From Saccharomyces uvarum (Eukaryota; Ascomycota; Saccharomycetes; Saccharomycetales; Saccharomycetaceae), in the NCBI GenBank assembly GCA_947243795.1, contig OX365936.1:1-64000 (forward strand): a stretch of DNA of 64,000 bases, given 5' to 3'. The notes below the pieces were generated by a model, which saw only the letters and a program-made list of their open reading frames with translations, was not told the DNA's origin and ran no database searches. How positions within the stretch are numbered: position 1 is the first letter of the stretch; each line of letters begins with the position of its first letter. Made by a program: the position numbers and the translations under genes. This document shows, piece by piece, positions 8,897-18,662 of the stretch.

Positions 8897-10525
8897 TTAG
8901 TGGATGAATCTATAATCAAGGCGCTTCATTCCTAGATCAGTAGTAGTGTCTAAGTAATTGGTCTGTTCTTCTTTTGTCATTAAGTTCCATTTGCGTTCTT
9001 TATATCTATTTCTGCTAATATAGTAGAACTTTGTGGCAACTGCCATGCAAATGTTGAAACAAGTAAATCCTAGAAGAGCCTTGTTACCCTTGACATAGTA
9101 GGGCTTATCGTCATTTCTGTACAAGTTAGAAGCAATAATTGTTCCAATTTGAGCGCTCATATTGTATAATGCTGTCCCTATCGCACGCGATCTCACCGAA
9201 TTTGAAATTTCGGAAACCCAACCTGCAAGAATGGAATGAGTGAAGGGAAGACCAAGTATACCAGTGAGTAATACGTACTTTATCCATGGATTTGTATCTG
9301 TTGGCAAAGCGACTAAAGAAACAATAAAAGGAAGTACCCAAACGTTCGCAATTCCTACACAAAGTGATTTCTCTTTTAATTTGCGTGATAGCAATGCCAC
9401 TAATGGTAGATTAATTAATAGCAAAGCTTGACCTGGAATTGCCAAAATATTTGAAAGAAAGGTGGAGAAATTCATGCTTTTTAAGATCAGCGACATGTAA
9501 GGTGTAACGGTTTGTAAAGATATAAATCCTGTAATGCCTTGTATGAATAGTGGCCAGAGATCAAATTCTGTTAAGGTATACAAAATTTCCTTAAAAGTAA
9601 CGGGTTGCCTATTGCTCATATCACCCTTTGATGGATCATCTCTTAAAATTCTATTAACCATAATCTTCTCCTCATACTCAGTGAAAAGCGATTTCCCCTT
9701 ATGGAATGCAGACTCACCAGTTTGAGTGGGGCCCCTACGCATCAAATAAAAGGATGCCACACCAACGGCAAGGGATATAAATCCTTCAATGATGAACAAA
9801 TACTGCCAACCAGCCAAATCATGAATTCCTCGCATCTCTAAAACACCGGAAGCAAAGAGTGAACCTAGAATTTGGAAAAGTGGGATGGCACACCAGAAGA
9901 AACTTAAGCGAAAAGTAAGCTCGGCTCCGGTATAATAATAAGACAGGTATAATATGTTATCTGGAATAAATCCACCTTGCACAATTCCTAATAAACATCT
10001 AGTGGCAATAAACTGAGCTTTATTTTTCAAACCTGCCTGTGTAATACAGATGATACTCCAGAGGACAATTTGAATTGGTATGACTCTTTCTGGACCAAAT
10101 CTTTTAGACAGCAGATTACCAGGTAGCTCGCTCACCAGAAATAACACTAGATAAACAGTTTGCCCAAGGTTATAGTCATTAGTATTCATCTTTAAATCGG
10201 TAATGAAGTTATCTGAAACAGCCCTGGCAATGTTTTTTCTTATCAAATCTAGAAAACAAAACATGATAAAGACCCACAAGAAAATCTTCAAATCTATTTT
10301 TCTCACTACCCTTCTCTCTTCATCCTTACTCCAAGAAAACTCGGGATCGAATTTAGACAACCCCTCATAGCCACTGGACTCATAAACTTTTCTCCAGCGC
10401 TCAGCTTCATTAAAATCTTCAAATGGGTTTTGCGACTGGCCTTCTGGATCCGAAGTTAAACTTTGTGTAGACACAGACAATTGAGTCTTTTCTAAAACAA
10501 CGTATTCCTCCTTCTGTTCGGACAT
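8897..10525 (-). CDS. SOA1: Soa1 sulfur-compound (sulfonate/sulfite) transporter
   Basis: A 542-residue member of the Dal5/allantoate permease group of the major facilitator superfamily, full length and collinear with S. cerevisiae Soa1 (YIL166C), which takes up sulfite, thiosulfate, sulfate and sulfonates such as isethionate. It has a cytosolic N-terminal ~85 residues (SEQKEEYVVLEKTQLSVS), about twelve membrane segments from FLWVFIMFCFLDLI onward, the family stretch GFIPDNILYLSYYYTGAEL, and the C-terminus GMKRLDYRFIH. The ATG at 10523-10525 matches the known N-terminus. A Cbf1 site lies 340 bp upstream, as expected for a sulfur-regulated gene. The neighbouring nitrilase makes this a small nutrient-scavenging cluster. 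Confidence 0.95.
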   Translation of the reverse strand: MSEQKEEYVVLEKTQLSVSTQSLTSDPEGQSQNPFEDFNEAERWRKVYESSGYEGLSKFDPEFSWSKDEERRVVRKIDLKIFLWVFIMFCFLDLIRKNIARAVSDNFITDLKMNTNDYNLGQTVYLVLFLVSELPGNLLSKRFGPERVIPIQIVLWSIICITQAGLKNKAQFIATRCLLGIVQGGFIPDNILYLSYYYTGAELTFRLSFFWCAIPLFQILGSLFASGVLEMRGIHDLAGWQYLFIIEGFISLAVGVASFYLMRRGPTQTGESAFHKGKSLFTEYEEKIMVNRILRDDPSKGDMSNRQPVTFKEILYTLTEFDLWPLFIQGITGFISLQTVTPYMSLILKSMNFSTFLSNILAIPGQALLLINLPLVALLSRKLKEKSLCVGIANVWVLPFIVSLVALPTDTNPWIKYVLLTGILGLPFTHSILAGWVSEISNSVRSRAIGTALYNMSAQIGTIIASNLYRNDDKPYYVKGNKALLGFTCFNICMAVATKFYYISRNRYKERKWNLMTKEEQTNYLDTTTDLGMKRLDYRFIH

Positions 10526-11995
10526 TGCTAAATTATATTCTGCTTTGGTTCTCTGAGTGTATAATCAATGGCTCCATTGTGGAATTATAAGACATTCATC
10601 GCGATGGCTGTCTTCTTATAGTAAATTTCTATAGCACGGGATGAAATCATGAATGTTGCAAATATTGAATACCATTGATAACTGTCCCATACCACGGTGC
10701 AATGAATGTCCAAATGTTATTATTCGGTCCTCCACTACCCGCGTAGGACTCCTTGTCTTCTCTTTTACTCTCGCTAAACCAAGGGCATATTATTCTGAGC
10801 TAAAATCTCAAGTGAGGCGTCAATTCGTAAGTGAGGCGTCAACAAGGGCTACCAAGGTATTAATCACGTGCCCATCAGACCCTTTGTGCATGGTTTCCTG
10901 CAGAAGACCGTGCGTTGCAAAGGGGTGAAGCAACCCATATGTGTATCGTTTGCTCGAGGCTGCGGTCTCGAGAATGGCTGCAATTCGATTGTGTTATGAC
11001 GCGTCTCGGAACATCATCTATCCGAACTTTTTGACGTCGGGCCGAATGTTTTTCCAGCAATTGGCAGCACGTAAGGGGACAGCTGCTTAGCTTATCGCAT
11101 GAATCTATCCAGTCTTGGCAACTTGTTTGAGTAATATACTAACGGTTACAGGTAAGCTGGCATTCTCGGTTGAAAAAATCCGAAGAAGTCGGACCTGGTG
11201 ACGTGCCACACATGCGTCAAGAGGGGTGCATTTCTGTAGGATTTGTCATAGATTCATCTGCAACTACTTTACGATTGTAACCTCTGCACCAGAACGACAA
11301 CTATCCGTCAGAAATGCAGGGGACACTTCGAGCTCAGGTGTTAGTAAAAAGCTTGGCTTTCTTTTTCTCTCTCCTGTTAGAATGCCTTTTTATAAATATA
11401 AATAATATAGTATGATTCTTGAAACTTGATATACTTTCCGATAATCAATATTTAGAGAGGAATGGTGAGGAGAGCTAAGTAAAGAGCGGAAAAAATCGCC
11501 TATTCAATTTTTTATTTCATCTAAATGCAATTTTGTGGTGCATATTGATATACTTTCTTCTCACTGTGATATGCGATAAGATTTTGACATCGGTTGGCCT
11601 CTCTTGCCGAGTAACACTGAAGCTAAAGCAAAGATTGTGGAAAGAGCATGTTTGGAAGATTGAACCAATTTTGAGTATTAAATGAATTTGTTGTAGGCTA
11701 GATAATCACTCTTCCAACAAAGTATCTCTAATACAAAAGAGGGGTCTTTTGTTTTATACTTTTGTACCAAAATAAGAGCGCCGAGCTTGTGTATCGTCAC
11801 ACTAGCGATTCCCGTTCCATTGCTTATCTCGATGCTCTTCGGGAAGGTGTTCGTATTGTTTAATGTATTTCTGCTCGCTATTGCCAAAATTAGCCACTTA
11901 TTTACCTAAATGGCTGTGAATATGTAAAAAATCTATACAGTATACCACAGGTTAACCAAGACCCAGTGGAGCAGTTAGAATCGCCTGCATGCCAC
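10526..11995. other. SOA1 upstream region and NIT1 3' region
   Basis: SOA1 and NIT1 both read leftward, so this 1.47 kb holds the SOA1 promoter at its left and the NIT1 3' end at its right. I see a Cbf1 site (10864-10870), a TGTGGC-type Met31/32 core on the minus strand at 11215-11220, and otherwise short, unconvincing frames (10653-10928, 11678-11887). Confidence 0.5.
10864..10870. promoter_or_regulatory. Cbf1 site in SOA1 promoter
   Basis: TCACGTG is the full Cbf1 (centromere/MET promoter) consensus, 340 bp upstream of the SOA1 start. In S. cerevisiae, Cbf1 with Met4 and Met28 activates sulfur-assimilation genes. The role here is inferred from the motif and from the gene's substrate class. 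Confidence 0.5.
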
Positions 11996-12964
11996 TCATT
12001 TTGTAAACTTAACGTCTTGGGATCTTTCATTAACGCTTAACTGGAAGACATCTCCTCTGGCGTAGTGACCCACGGGGTCTAAATCAAAGCGGGCTTCGGC
12101 GATCAAGTCTGTGTTAATTTCAGCAGCCAAAAGGCCCTCTTTGCCTAGCAATGGACCTGCAATAATTTCTCCGTAGGGATCGATGATAACACTGCCTCCA
12201 TTGATACAGTTCTCATCGGTTGATGACCACCCAGGCAGTTTCCTCTTACCAGTAGCTTCGTCGACTATTTCTCCATACCCCATGGTGGTCGCATCGGGCA
12301 TGAACTGTACTGCACTTACCAAAAACAAGCGACCTTCATAAGCAATGTTTTGCATCACAGTTCTCCAAATGGGTCTAGCGTCCACTGTGGGTGCACACCA
12401 AATTTCAACACCTTTTGCATACATAGCATACCTCAATAGCGGCATCATATTTTCCCAACATATAGCACCACCAATCTTTCCGACAGCAGTGTCCACAACA
12501 GGTAAAGTTGAACCGTCACCTTGGCCCCAGATTAATCTTTCACCAGCTGTTGGCACCAACTTGCGATGTTTCGCAACGTAACCAGCCTGAGGATCAATGA
12601 ATACCATAGTACAGTACAGTGTTGTCCCATCACGCTCAATACATCCGACACAAAGCGATGCGCTCGTAGCCTTTGATAATTCACATAATTGGCTGATTTC
12701 TGGATATTGGTCACCAGACCCAATCTCGATCGCTTCGGCAAGATACTTGGCAAACTCTTCTCTTCCTTCTTGCAGACGGTAACCTAGATAAACCCCGAAA
12801 TTTGATCCTTTGGGATAACCACCAAGAGTGGCTTCTGGAATGACGACCAGCTTGGCACCAGAGTCTTTTATTTCCTTCTCATAAGACAGAATTTTTTTTA
12901 AAGTGTCCTTAGTAGAGCCCGGACAAGAGCCTATTTGAAGAGCAGCAACGATTTGTTTTGGCAT
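11996..12964 (-). CDS. NIT1: Nitrilase Nit1, intact
   Basis: A complete 322-residue carbon-nitrogen hydrolase of the true nitrilase branch, which hydrolyses nitriles to acids and ammonia. The catalytic triad is visible: Glu44 in [12 protein letters not shown], Lys135 in [14 protein letters not shown] and Cys169 in [22 protein letters not shown] and the C-terminal [15 protein letters not shown] match the yeast family. In S288C this gene is split into YIL165C and YIL164C by a stop. Here it is one uninterrupted frame, as in other Saccharomyces isolates. The start at 12964 gives the expected N-terminus. The promoter has a TATA box and a Gcn4 site. Confidence 0.95.
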   Translation of the reverse strand: MPKQIVAALQIGSCPGSTKDTLKKILSYEKEIKDSGAKLVVIPEATLGGYPKGSNFGVYLGYRLQEGREEFAKYLAEAIEIGSGDQYPEISQLCELSKATSASLCVGCIERDGTTLYCTMVFIDPQAGYVAKHRKLVPTAGERLIWGQGDGSTLPVVDTAVGKIGGAICWENMMPLLRYAMYAKGVEIWCAPTVDARPIWRTVMQNIAYEGRLFLVSAVQFMPDATTMGYGEIVDEATGKRKLPGWSSTDENCINGGSVIIDPYGEIIAGPLLGKEGLLAAEINTDLIAEARFDLDPVGHYARGDVFQLSVNERSQDVKFTK

Positions 12965-13052
12965 TGTGGTTGATTCGAGATATTCCTTAAAAACTGGTTG
13001 ACTAAACTCTACCCTAAAACATTACCCTTTCTACGTCAAAGAGGTTTTGTCA

Positions 13053-13079
13053 TTTATATACACTGCTTTTAGTGAGTCA
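13053..13079 (-). promoter_or_regulatory. NIT1 TATA box and Gcn4 site
   Basis: TGAGTCA at 13073-13079 is a perfect Gcn4 site, about 110 bp upstream of the NIT1 ATG. A TATATAAA stretch (plus strand TTTATATA, 13053-13060) lies between it and the gene. This would allow NIT1 induction during amino-acid starvation. Function is inferred from the motifs. Confidence 0.5.
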
Positions 13080-13934
13080 CGGGTGCACAGGGACCTCTAT
13101 ATAAATTTTGTTCAAAGCAGGAACGATACCCCAGTTCTAGTCCTATGAGATAATCGCGACCAAACCAATGATACCTTCTTTCAAAATGCACTGGAATTAG
13201 CACTGAGATGATTGCTCGTTAAATGTGATCTCAATGCATACATGTTCTTCTTATCGATGTGAGACTGGTTTGTATTTCCTTTTTCATGATAATGAAAGCC
13301 GATCAAGATACGGCTACAAGTAGCTGTTTTCTACTTTCTTCGGCTGAGGCCGCGCAGACCATAAAAAGCAATGTATGAAAATACTAGACTGTGTTTGGGA
13401 AGGTTTAAATTTGGTATATGTTGATAAATCTAACACTAAAAATGAAAATACTACTAGCTATGATGCACACTATGTTTTAATGCTGATGGTATTTTAGGTC
13501 TATGCAGCTCTTGATTACTGTACATGCAAGTTCCATGAATATTACAAAACACTTGCTTTAATCTTAGCTACTCGCCAGCAAAACGAGTCTTCTGTTAACG
13601 TTGAACCAAGGTGTAGGATATTGGCACGTTTTTTTGTTTCATGTAAGTAAGCTTTGCTATATCCGAACGTATCAATTCATTGGAAACACGTGTTTCTGTC
13701 AATATGGGTTAGTTGCTATGGCATAGGAAAGCTGTAAGTTAAACACAACTGTTTTGTTCATTACTCTATGATGCAAACTACTTTATAAGTATGAAGTTCG
13801 AACATGATATGGGCTGGGACGGGACATTGGTCACTATGCCAACATTATTATCTCGATCGGTAGCAGAAATGCGTAAAAAACATCGCTAACGTCACCCCAC
13901 GCACAGAAATAGCTTTGACAGCTGTTATTGGGTA

Positions 13935-13972
13935 TTGTCCAATAGAGTAGAGGTTGTCCAATAGAGTAGAGG
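13935..13972. repeat. Perfect tandem duplication of a 19-bp unit
   Basis: TTGTCCAATAGAGTAGAGG occurs twice head to tail (13935-13953 and 13954-13972) without mismatch. Such an exact duplication suggests a recent slippage event in non-coding DNA. Confidence 0.9.
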
Positions 13973-14339
13973 ACATTGCGTTCTATCTCGGAAACTTCAG
14001 AGGGAAAGTTAGAAAGATAACACAACGAAATGTTTCACCTGTCTCAGCTTGCCGTCTTGTCATTCGAGATCGGAAAAGAGAAATCAGGTCATTCGCCTTT
14101 CAAGGTAGGCTATAAAAGAGAAATGCCTGTCATCGCTTCTTAATATACGGTTCCTGTTATCGCTAGCAAGGAACAAGAGCCACAAATAGCGCTCTATTCT
14201 ACTTTGATCAAATCATTTTGCTCCCTTTTTCCATGTGAAGTACCTAGCCGGCTTTTTGCGGAAGCTACATGCTACTAGTAAGCGCCAAGCTCCTTTTACT
14301 CCCACTTTATGATTCATTACCATTGTCAGATAGCATCTT

Positions 14340-14920
14340 CTAACATCTCTTTTGAGGACCGCATTTCAATAGCACTTGCAAGACGTTTGGATGATTGCCT
14401 TTTAAAATTGCCCTCTCATTTATTGGTTTATCTTTCTGGATTGCTTGCTTGACAGCATAACAATCGCTTGAAAAGATAACCTGAAGGAAATAAGGGAAAA
14501 AAAGCGATGATTGGAGAATATATGTTATGCCTCCATGGAACAACAACTGCATTAACGTCGATCGTACTGCAAGAGCTACGCCAAGCCAATGAAAAGGCAG
14601 ATCTGGGGTATAAAATTGACGCTCGTAAAGACGAAAAGAATTAGGTAAGAGGCGTGATAAAAGGGTAGCACTAGCAAGCACATTTGAACTTTTGAATAGC
14701 CACAATAATCAAAGGAAATTTTAAGTGGGGCGACCCGTTTAATCACTATAAATTCTGGGCGATCAGCACAAACAAACTCTTCACGCAGTTTCTGATACCA
14801 GTGGCGATTGCAAACTAGCGCCTCCAATTCTTTCCAGTCCGAATAACAAGGCACAAAGGATTCTGAGAAATAGAAAATGTGAATACCGTTTGTGTGGGCT
14901 TCACTGATCCGCGTGATCGT
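14340..14920 (-). pseudogene. Coding-like minus-strand relic, unidentified
   Basis: Two overlapping minus-strand frames (14576-14854 and 14340-14705) form a segment that reads like degraded protein. One frame gives HTNGIHIFYFSESFVPCYSD, then WKELEALV, HWYQKLREEF and RPEFIVIKRV. It opens just after a stop codon, with no ATG at a sensible place. The other continues with AVKQAIQKDKPINERAILKG near its end. The change of frame around 14.6-14.7 kb is what an old frameshift would leave. I do not recognise the family, so it may still be chance. Confidence 0.25.
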
Positions 14921-15520
14921 TTCTTAAATAGTAGCCTTGGTGCCTAAGCAAATAGGTACAGGATCACTTTGAGACTGATAAAGGCATTTTGAAATTTTTG
15001 AGAGGGTTGGTGTTACGGATCAATGTTGCTTGTTAACATTAGAAGAGCACGGCTGAACTTTTTTCTTATATTTCTCGCCATTTAGCTCTTTATATGTACT
15101 TTCGTATACTTAATAAAGCCAATGCGATTAGGTGCTTTGTTTCAGTTATCCAACGCTTATCTTATTTGTTCCACCATGATAGCAGTACCAGATCCTTTAA
15201 CATACCTCTGACCTATAGCTCTACTTTGGCAAGCGGGAACCGTTGTTCCGCAAAAAAGTCGGTGTCAGCGTGAGCGCTCGCGTAACCTGGCTTGCCGCGC
15301 GTCAGCAAAAAAAGTTAGTATAACGAGAAATCGAAGCATGATGGCCAAGTGAGTCCCAAGAAATAAAGAGACCCGTTACTGTAGAAGTGAGAGGCTACGA
15401 GTTAATCACCTCTATTTGAAAAAGAAAGCGAAAACTGGCATATTCAGTTGAACAATACAAAGCTTTTCAAAGTCGATGTTTGCCCTCATCAAATGCCGGT
15501 TGAGACAGCAAGTGCCGTGG

Positions 15521-15799
15521 CTATTCTACAATTAACAGAAGTGTTGTAACTTTACATGGTTTGACAACAGTTCCTTTCTCTTCAAGTATTATTTTATGGC
15601 TGAAAACCATAAGGGCATCGAAAAATTCAAGCGCCGACCTTGATATCTCAGCAGGACTTATCATCACCGGAGTGATCCCAACCTCTGTACCTTCCGACGT
15701 TGTGATGGCCAAAGAAGCAGGCGGAAGCAGCTCTCTGAGTATAATCGAGGTGTCATTAAGACCACTATTGAATCCTTTACACCTCCATTTTTGGTTCAA
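15521..15799 (-). pseudogene. Possible gene fragment, unidentified
   Basis: A minus-strand frame of 92 residues with plausible protein character (LNDTSIILRELLPPASLAIT, then EVGITPVMISPAEISRSALE). There is no promoter-like context and no continuation in any frame. A perfect 15-bp hairpin lies just upstream at 15835-15870. The plus-strand frame over the same bases is equally long, so coding status is uncertain. Confidence 0.2.
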
Positions 15800-15834
15800 A
15801 TGTATTTGAACAGCAAGACGAGATTCTCATTTTC

Positions 15835-15870
15835 TATTCAAAATTCACTATGAAGAGTGAATTTTGAATA
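15835..15870. repeat. Perfect 15-bp inverted repeat with 6-nt loop
   Basis: TATTCAAAATTCACT (15835-15849) is followed by ATGAAG and then its exact reverse complement (15856-15870). No U-rich tract follows immediately. It lies in gene-poor DNA. It could be a cruciform-forming sequence, the scar of an excised element, or part of a decayed transcript terminator. Confidence 0.9.
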
Positions 15871-18210
15871 CGCGATACCTTTAAGTCATGACAAATGTGG
15901 ACCTACCTCTTTTTTTTACCGTGAGTAGTTGAACGAGTGATTCGGTACACAATCCAAAGAATTACGTGGTTTGCAAAGAAGTGAGGCAAATTGGCTCCTT
16001 CTGTATCATTTTAATGACATTCAACTTTTTTGCACCGTTCTTAAATAAAGGTCCTTTGAGATGGCCTCCAAGAAGTTAATTGTTCTGGCCGTCTTCTTGG
16101 ACATTTCGTTGTATATCTAATATTGTGTCACGTTCCGCTTTGAATCGGCAAGAGTCTTAGGGCTGCAACGATACAACAGAGTCTTTATGTTTATGGCACT
16201 CAACAGAAAGGACACCCCAGTCCTAATATATGAGCTACTGACATGACTATTTACCTAGGTGTTCCACTAATCAATGCGCAGTGGCAGAATGATACTCAGA
16301 TACTATGCACTATCTCGATTTCTCTATCCTTAAACAAAAGCGGGTGGCTTGTCATTACCAAGATGCTTCTTTAATTGATGAGAAAAATAGATAGACTTGG
16401 AAACCAATGCAAGTGATGATGACACGGACGTAATCCCCATGTTTTCAAGACATGGCATGGGATATATCATTATGAAAAGGAACAAATCGGCAGCATAGTC
16501 AAAATCAACCTGGAAAAGCGTGTACTTGCTTGCTCCTTGGGGGCACTATTCAAAAAATTTGATGCTTTTTGTTCACACAGCAGTTATTTTGGACTAAAGT
16601 GAATTGATTTCGGTTGGTATTCTGGCTTAAACTGATGTTTCTTCCGCAGGTAAATCATCAAGAAATAGTATAAATTGATATACGTGTCTCGTTTCGGCGG
16701 TACCAGTTCACAGTTCTGTCCTAATCGCTAATGTACCAGTCTTTATATGACTCGGAGGATCAAGAACTAACCATTCTATCTGACTTGAATGTTCCTCAAA
16801 GGACTAGACGCCCAGCTTGAAGTCGCTATGAACAACAGTATTTCAGCCAATTTCATCCTAACTGATAATGTGCCCCAAGAAACAGCATTCAAGAAAACAA
16901 CTTCCACTGGGTAGTAGAAAGAAGAATACGTATAGACTGGCCCTTCTACATTACCGTCACTTTTCTGGTCCATGGTTTGATACGGATATAGATTTTGCTC
17001 TTTCGTTCAAGTGACCTTCAACATTTCGTTCTCGTAGTAATGCAAGAGTATACTAAACAAGCAAAAAAGAAGAAATAAAGAAAGAATCACCATCATGTGT
17101 GGGTGTAATCAGATGTGTTTCAAACCGCTCCTGAGCGGATATAATCATTTTACGGCTACAGCATCGCTTGTCTACCATTAAGTTTTCAATAAGGCTGAAG
17201 GAAAAACAGCTCAGTGCCAGGGAAAAAAATAGCTTCTTTGTCACTGAAGCTTTTTACGAACTTAGAAGGTTTTATTTTCTTCTGTCGTGCAAGTGTAAAA
17301 AGGCTATCGACAGTGATTCATCGTTGAACGACTGTAAAAAAAAAGAAAGTAGAGCACTACGTAATCCCGTGGAAATAATCCATGACTTCAAATTCTCTCA
17401 CCTTTTAGAAAAGAGAAGGAATCAGAAGCGCAACGAGAAATAAAGTTTTTTCAAGTATCGGAACGGAACGTGCAGTGCGGGGTGAAAAAAAGAGATCAAG
17501 AAATAGCAGTAGAGAATTAAAATCCGCACGCAACCACTCGAAATAGAATTGGGTTCGCTTTCAACGTAAAGAGTTTGCGGCTTAGTTTGGCCTAGTACCA
17601 CAGGTGATTGCTCTTTGATTGAGAACCGGAGTTCCCACTGAACCGAACTCGGCTGGGAAGCGTTCTTTGAATAAGCTAACAAAAATGTAGCAAAAATTGC
17701 ACTGCTAGAACAGTTTATTCTATCGTGCACCATAATTCTCAGAATCAAAATGCGGTCTTGTTTCACATGTGAAAACTGATCTTTCGCATCCCGTAGCTAG
17801 CGCGAGATATTCTTGAGGTACTCCCTCAAAACCAAATATTAGCTGCTTGCCCTGCATTTGTTTAACGGAAGAAAGCCTCGAAAGGGCTCAGAGCTCAACC
17901 CAGAAGCACTGCTACTGTATTTCTTTCAAGGAGATTGGTTGCCTCCGGTTTTTTCGTTAAGCTACTTTATGATTAAATAACAATATTGTACCTGCGCCGC
18001 TTTCTGTTACAGAACTACGTCATTTCGGATATTTGTGCGTAAATTAGCGATACTTGTGGGACTTTGGACGGTCCAACAACTGCTTTTTTATTTGGAGCGT
18101 GCCTGTGTTGAACTGTCGTAGGCTACTAAACCTGCCTTTCATTCCCCACATTTTTTTCACTGAGCCGAAATGAAAATGAAAAAGAAACCAAAAAAAAAAA
18201 CCCGTGTGGG

Positions 18211-18309
18211 AATTATCCGGGGGGACAGAAGTACGCGCAGTGTCAATCGGCCCTACCTACGGGGTTTTTCCTGGAAGCGCCTCTGGAAATAGTTACGAAA
18301 GCACGGGGA
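18211..18309 (+). promoter_or_regulatory. Mig1-type GC boxes of SUC2
   Basis: AATTATCCGGGGGG (18211-18224) is an AT-flanked GC box closely like the SUC2-B Mig1 site of S. cerevisiae. A second weaker GGGG box (CACGGGG, 18303-18309) sits about 90 bp downstream. They lie about 450 and 355 bp upstream of the ATG, in the spacing known for glucose repression of SUC2 by Mig1 with Tup1-Cyc8. Confidence 0.7.
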
Positions 18310-18524
18310 AAGCAGGTATTAATCCCGTTACAAGGTTTCTTAAGGTACAGGTGCCGTGTGCCTTCAGCAACAATATAGAGGTTTCTTTCTAAGAATGCTT
18401 AAACGACTATGTTCGGTAGTGGCGTTGCTTACCAAACAGGGCCTGGGAACAAACAAGCTCCAAGTAGAAAAGTTTTTGCAGCTTCTTTCATTTGTGATGT
18501 TTCGGTCTTCTTCCTCAAAATAAG

Positions 18525-18534
18525 TATATAAATA
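18525..18534 (+). promoter_or_regulatory. SUC2 TATA box
   Basis: TATATAAATA, 138 bp before the first SUC2 ATG. The known S. cerevisiae TATA box lies at about -133. Confidence 0.8.
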
Positions 18535-18662
18535 GGCATGTATCCTTGTTCATTGAGATATTTTTATTCAGAGTTCTCTTTCTTGTCAGTTTCTTTTATT
18601 TGTATTTTTTTTCTTATGAAGACAACCAAAAAAAAACATATATCTTCCTCCCATAAACGTAC

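Larger units (their letters stand above)
12965..18210. other. 5.2-kb gene-poor region between NIT1 and SUC2
   Basis: NIT1 and SUC2 diverge, so the two ends are promoters. Nothing longer than ~120 codons is open between them. The composition looks partly genic, especially 14.3-14.9 kb and 15.5-15.8 kb on the minus strand. The region also holds a 2 x 19-bp tandem repeat, a 15-bp perfect hairpin and a TATAAAAG near 14111 that leads into no open frame. From memory the same interval is about half as long in S288C. I recognise no transposon or tRNA. Confidence 0.55.

Noticed and set aside
15561-15809. 82-codon plus-strand frame
   Set aside because: It is the mirror of the minus-strand frame over the same bases. 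Neither has a promoter, and at most one could be a relic.
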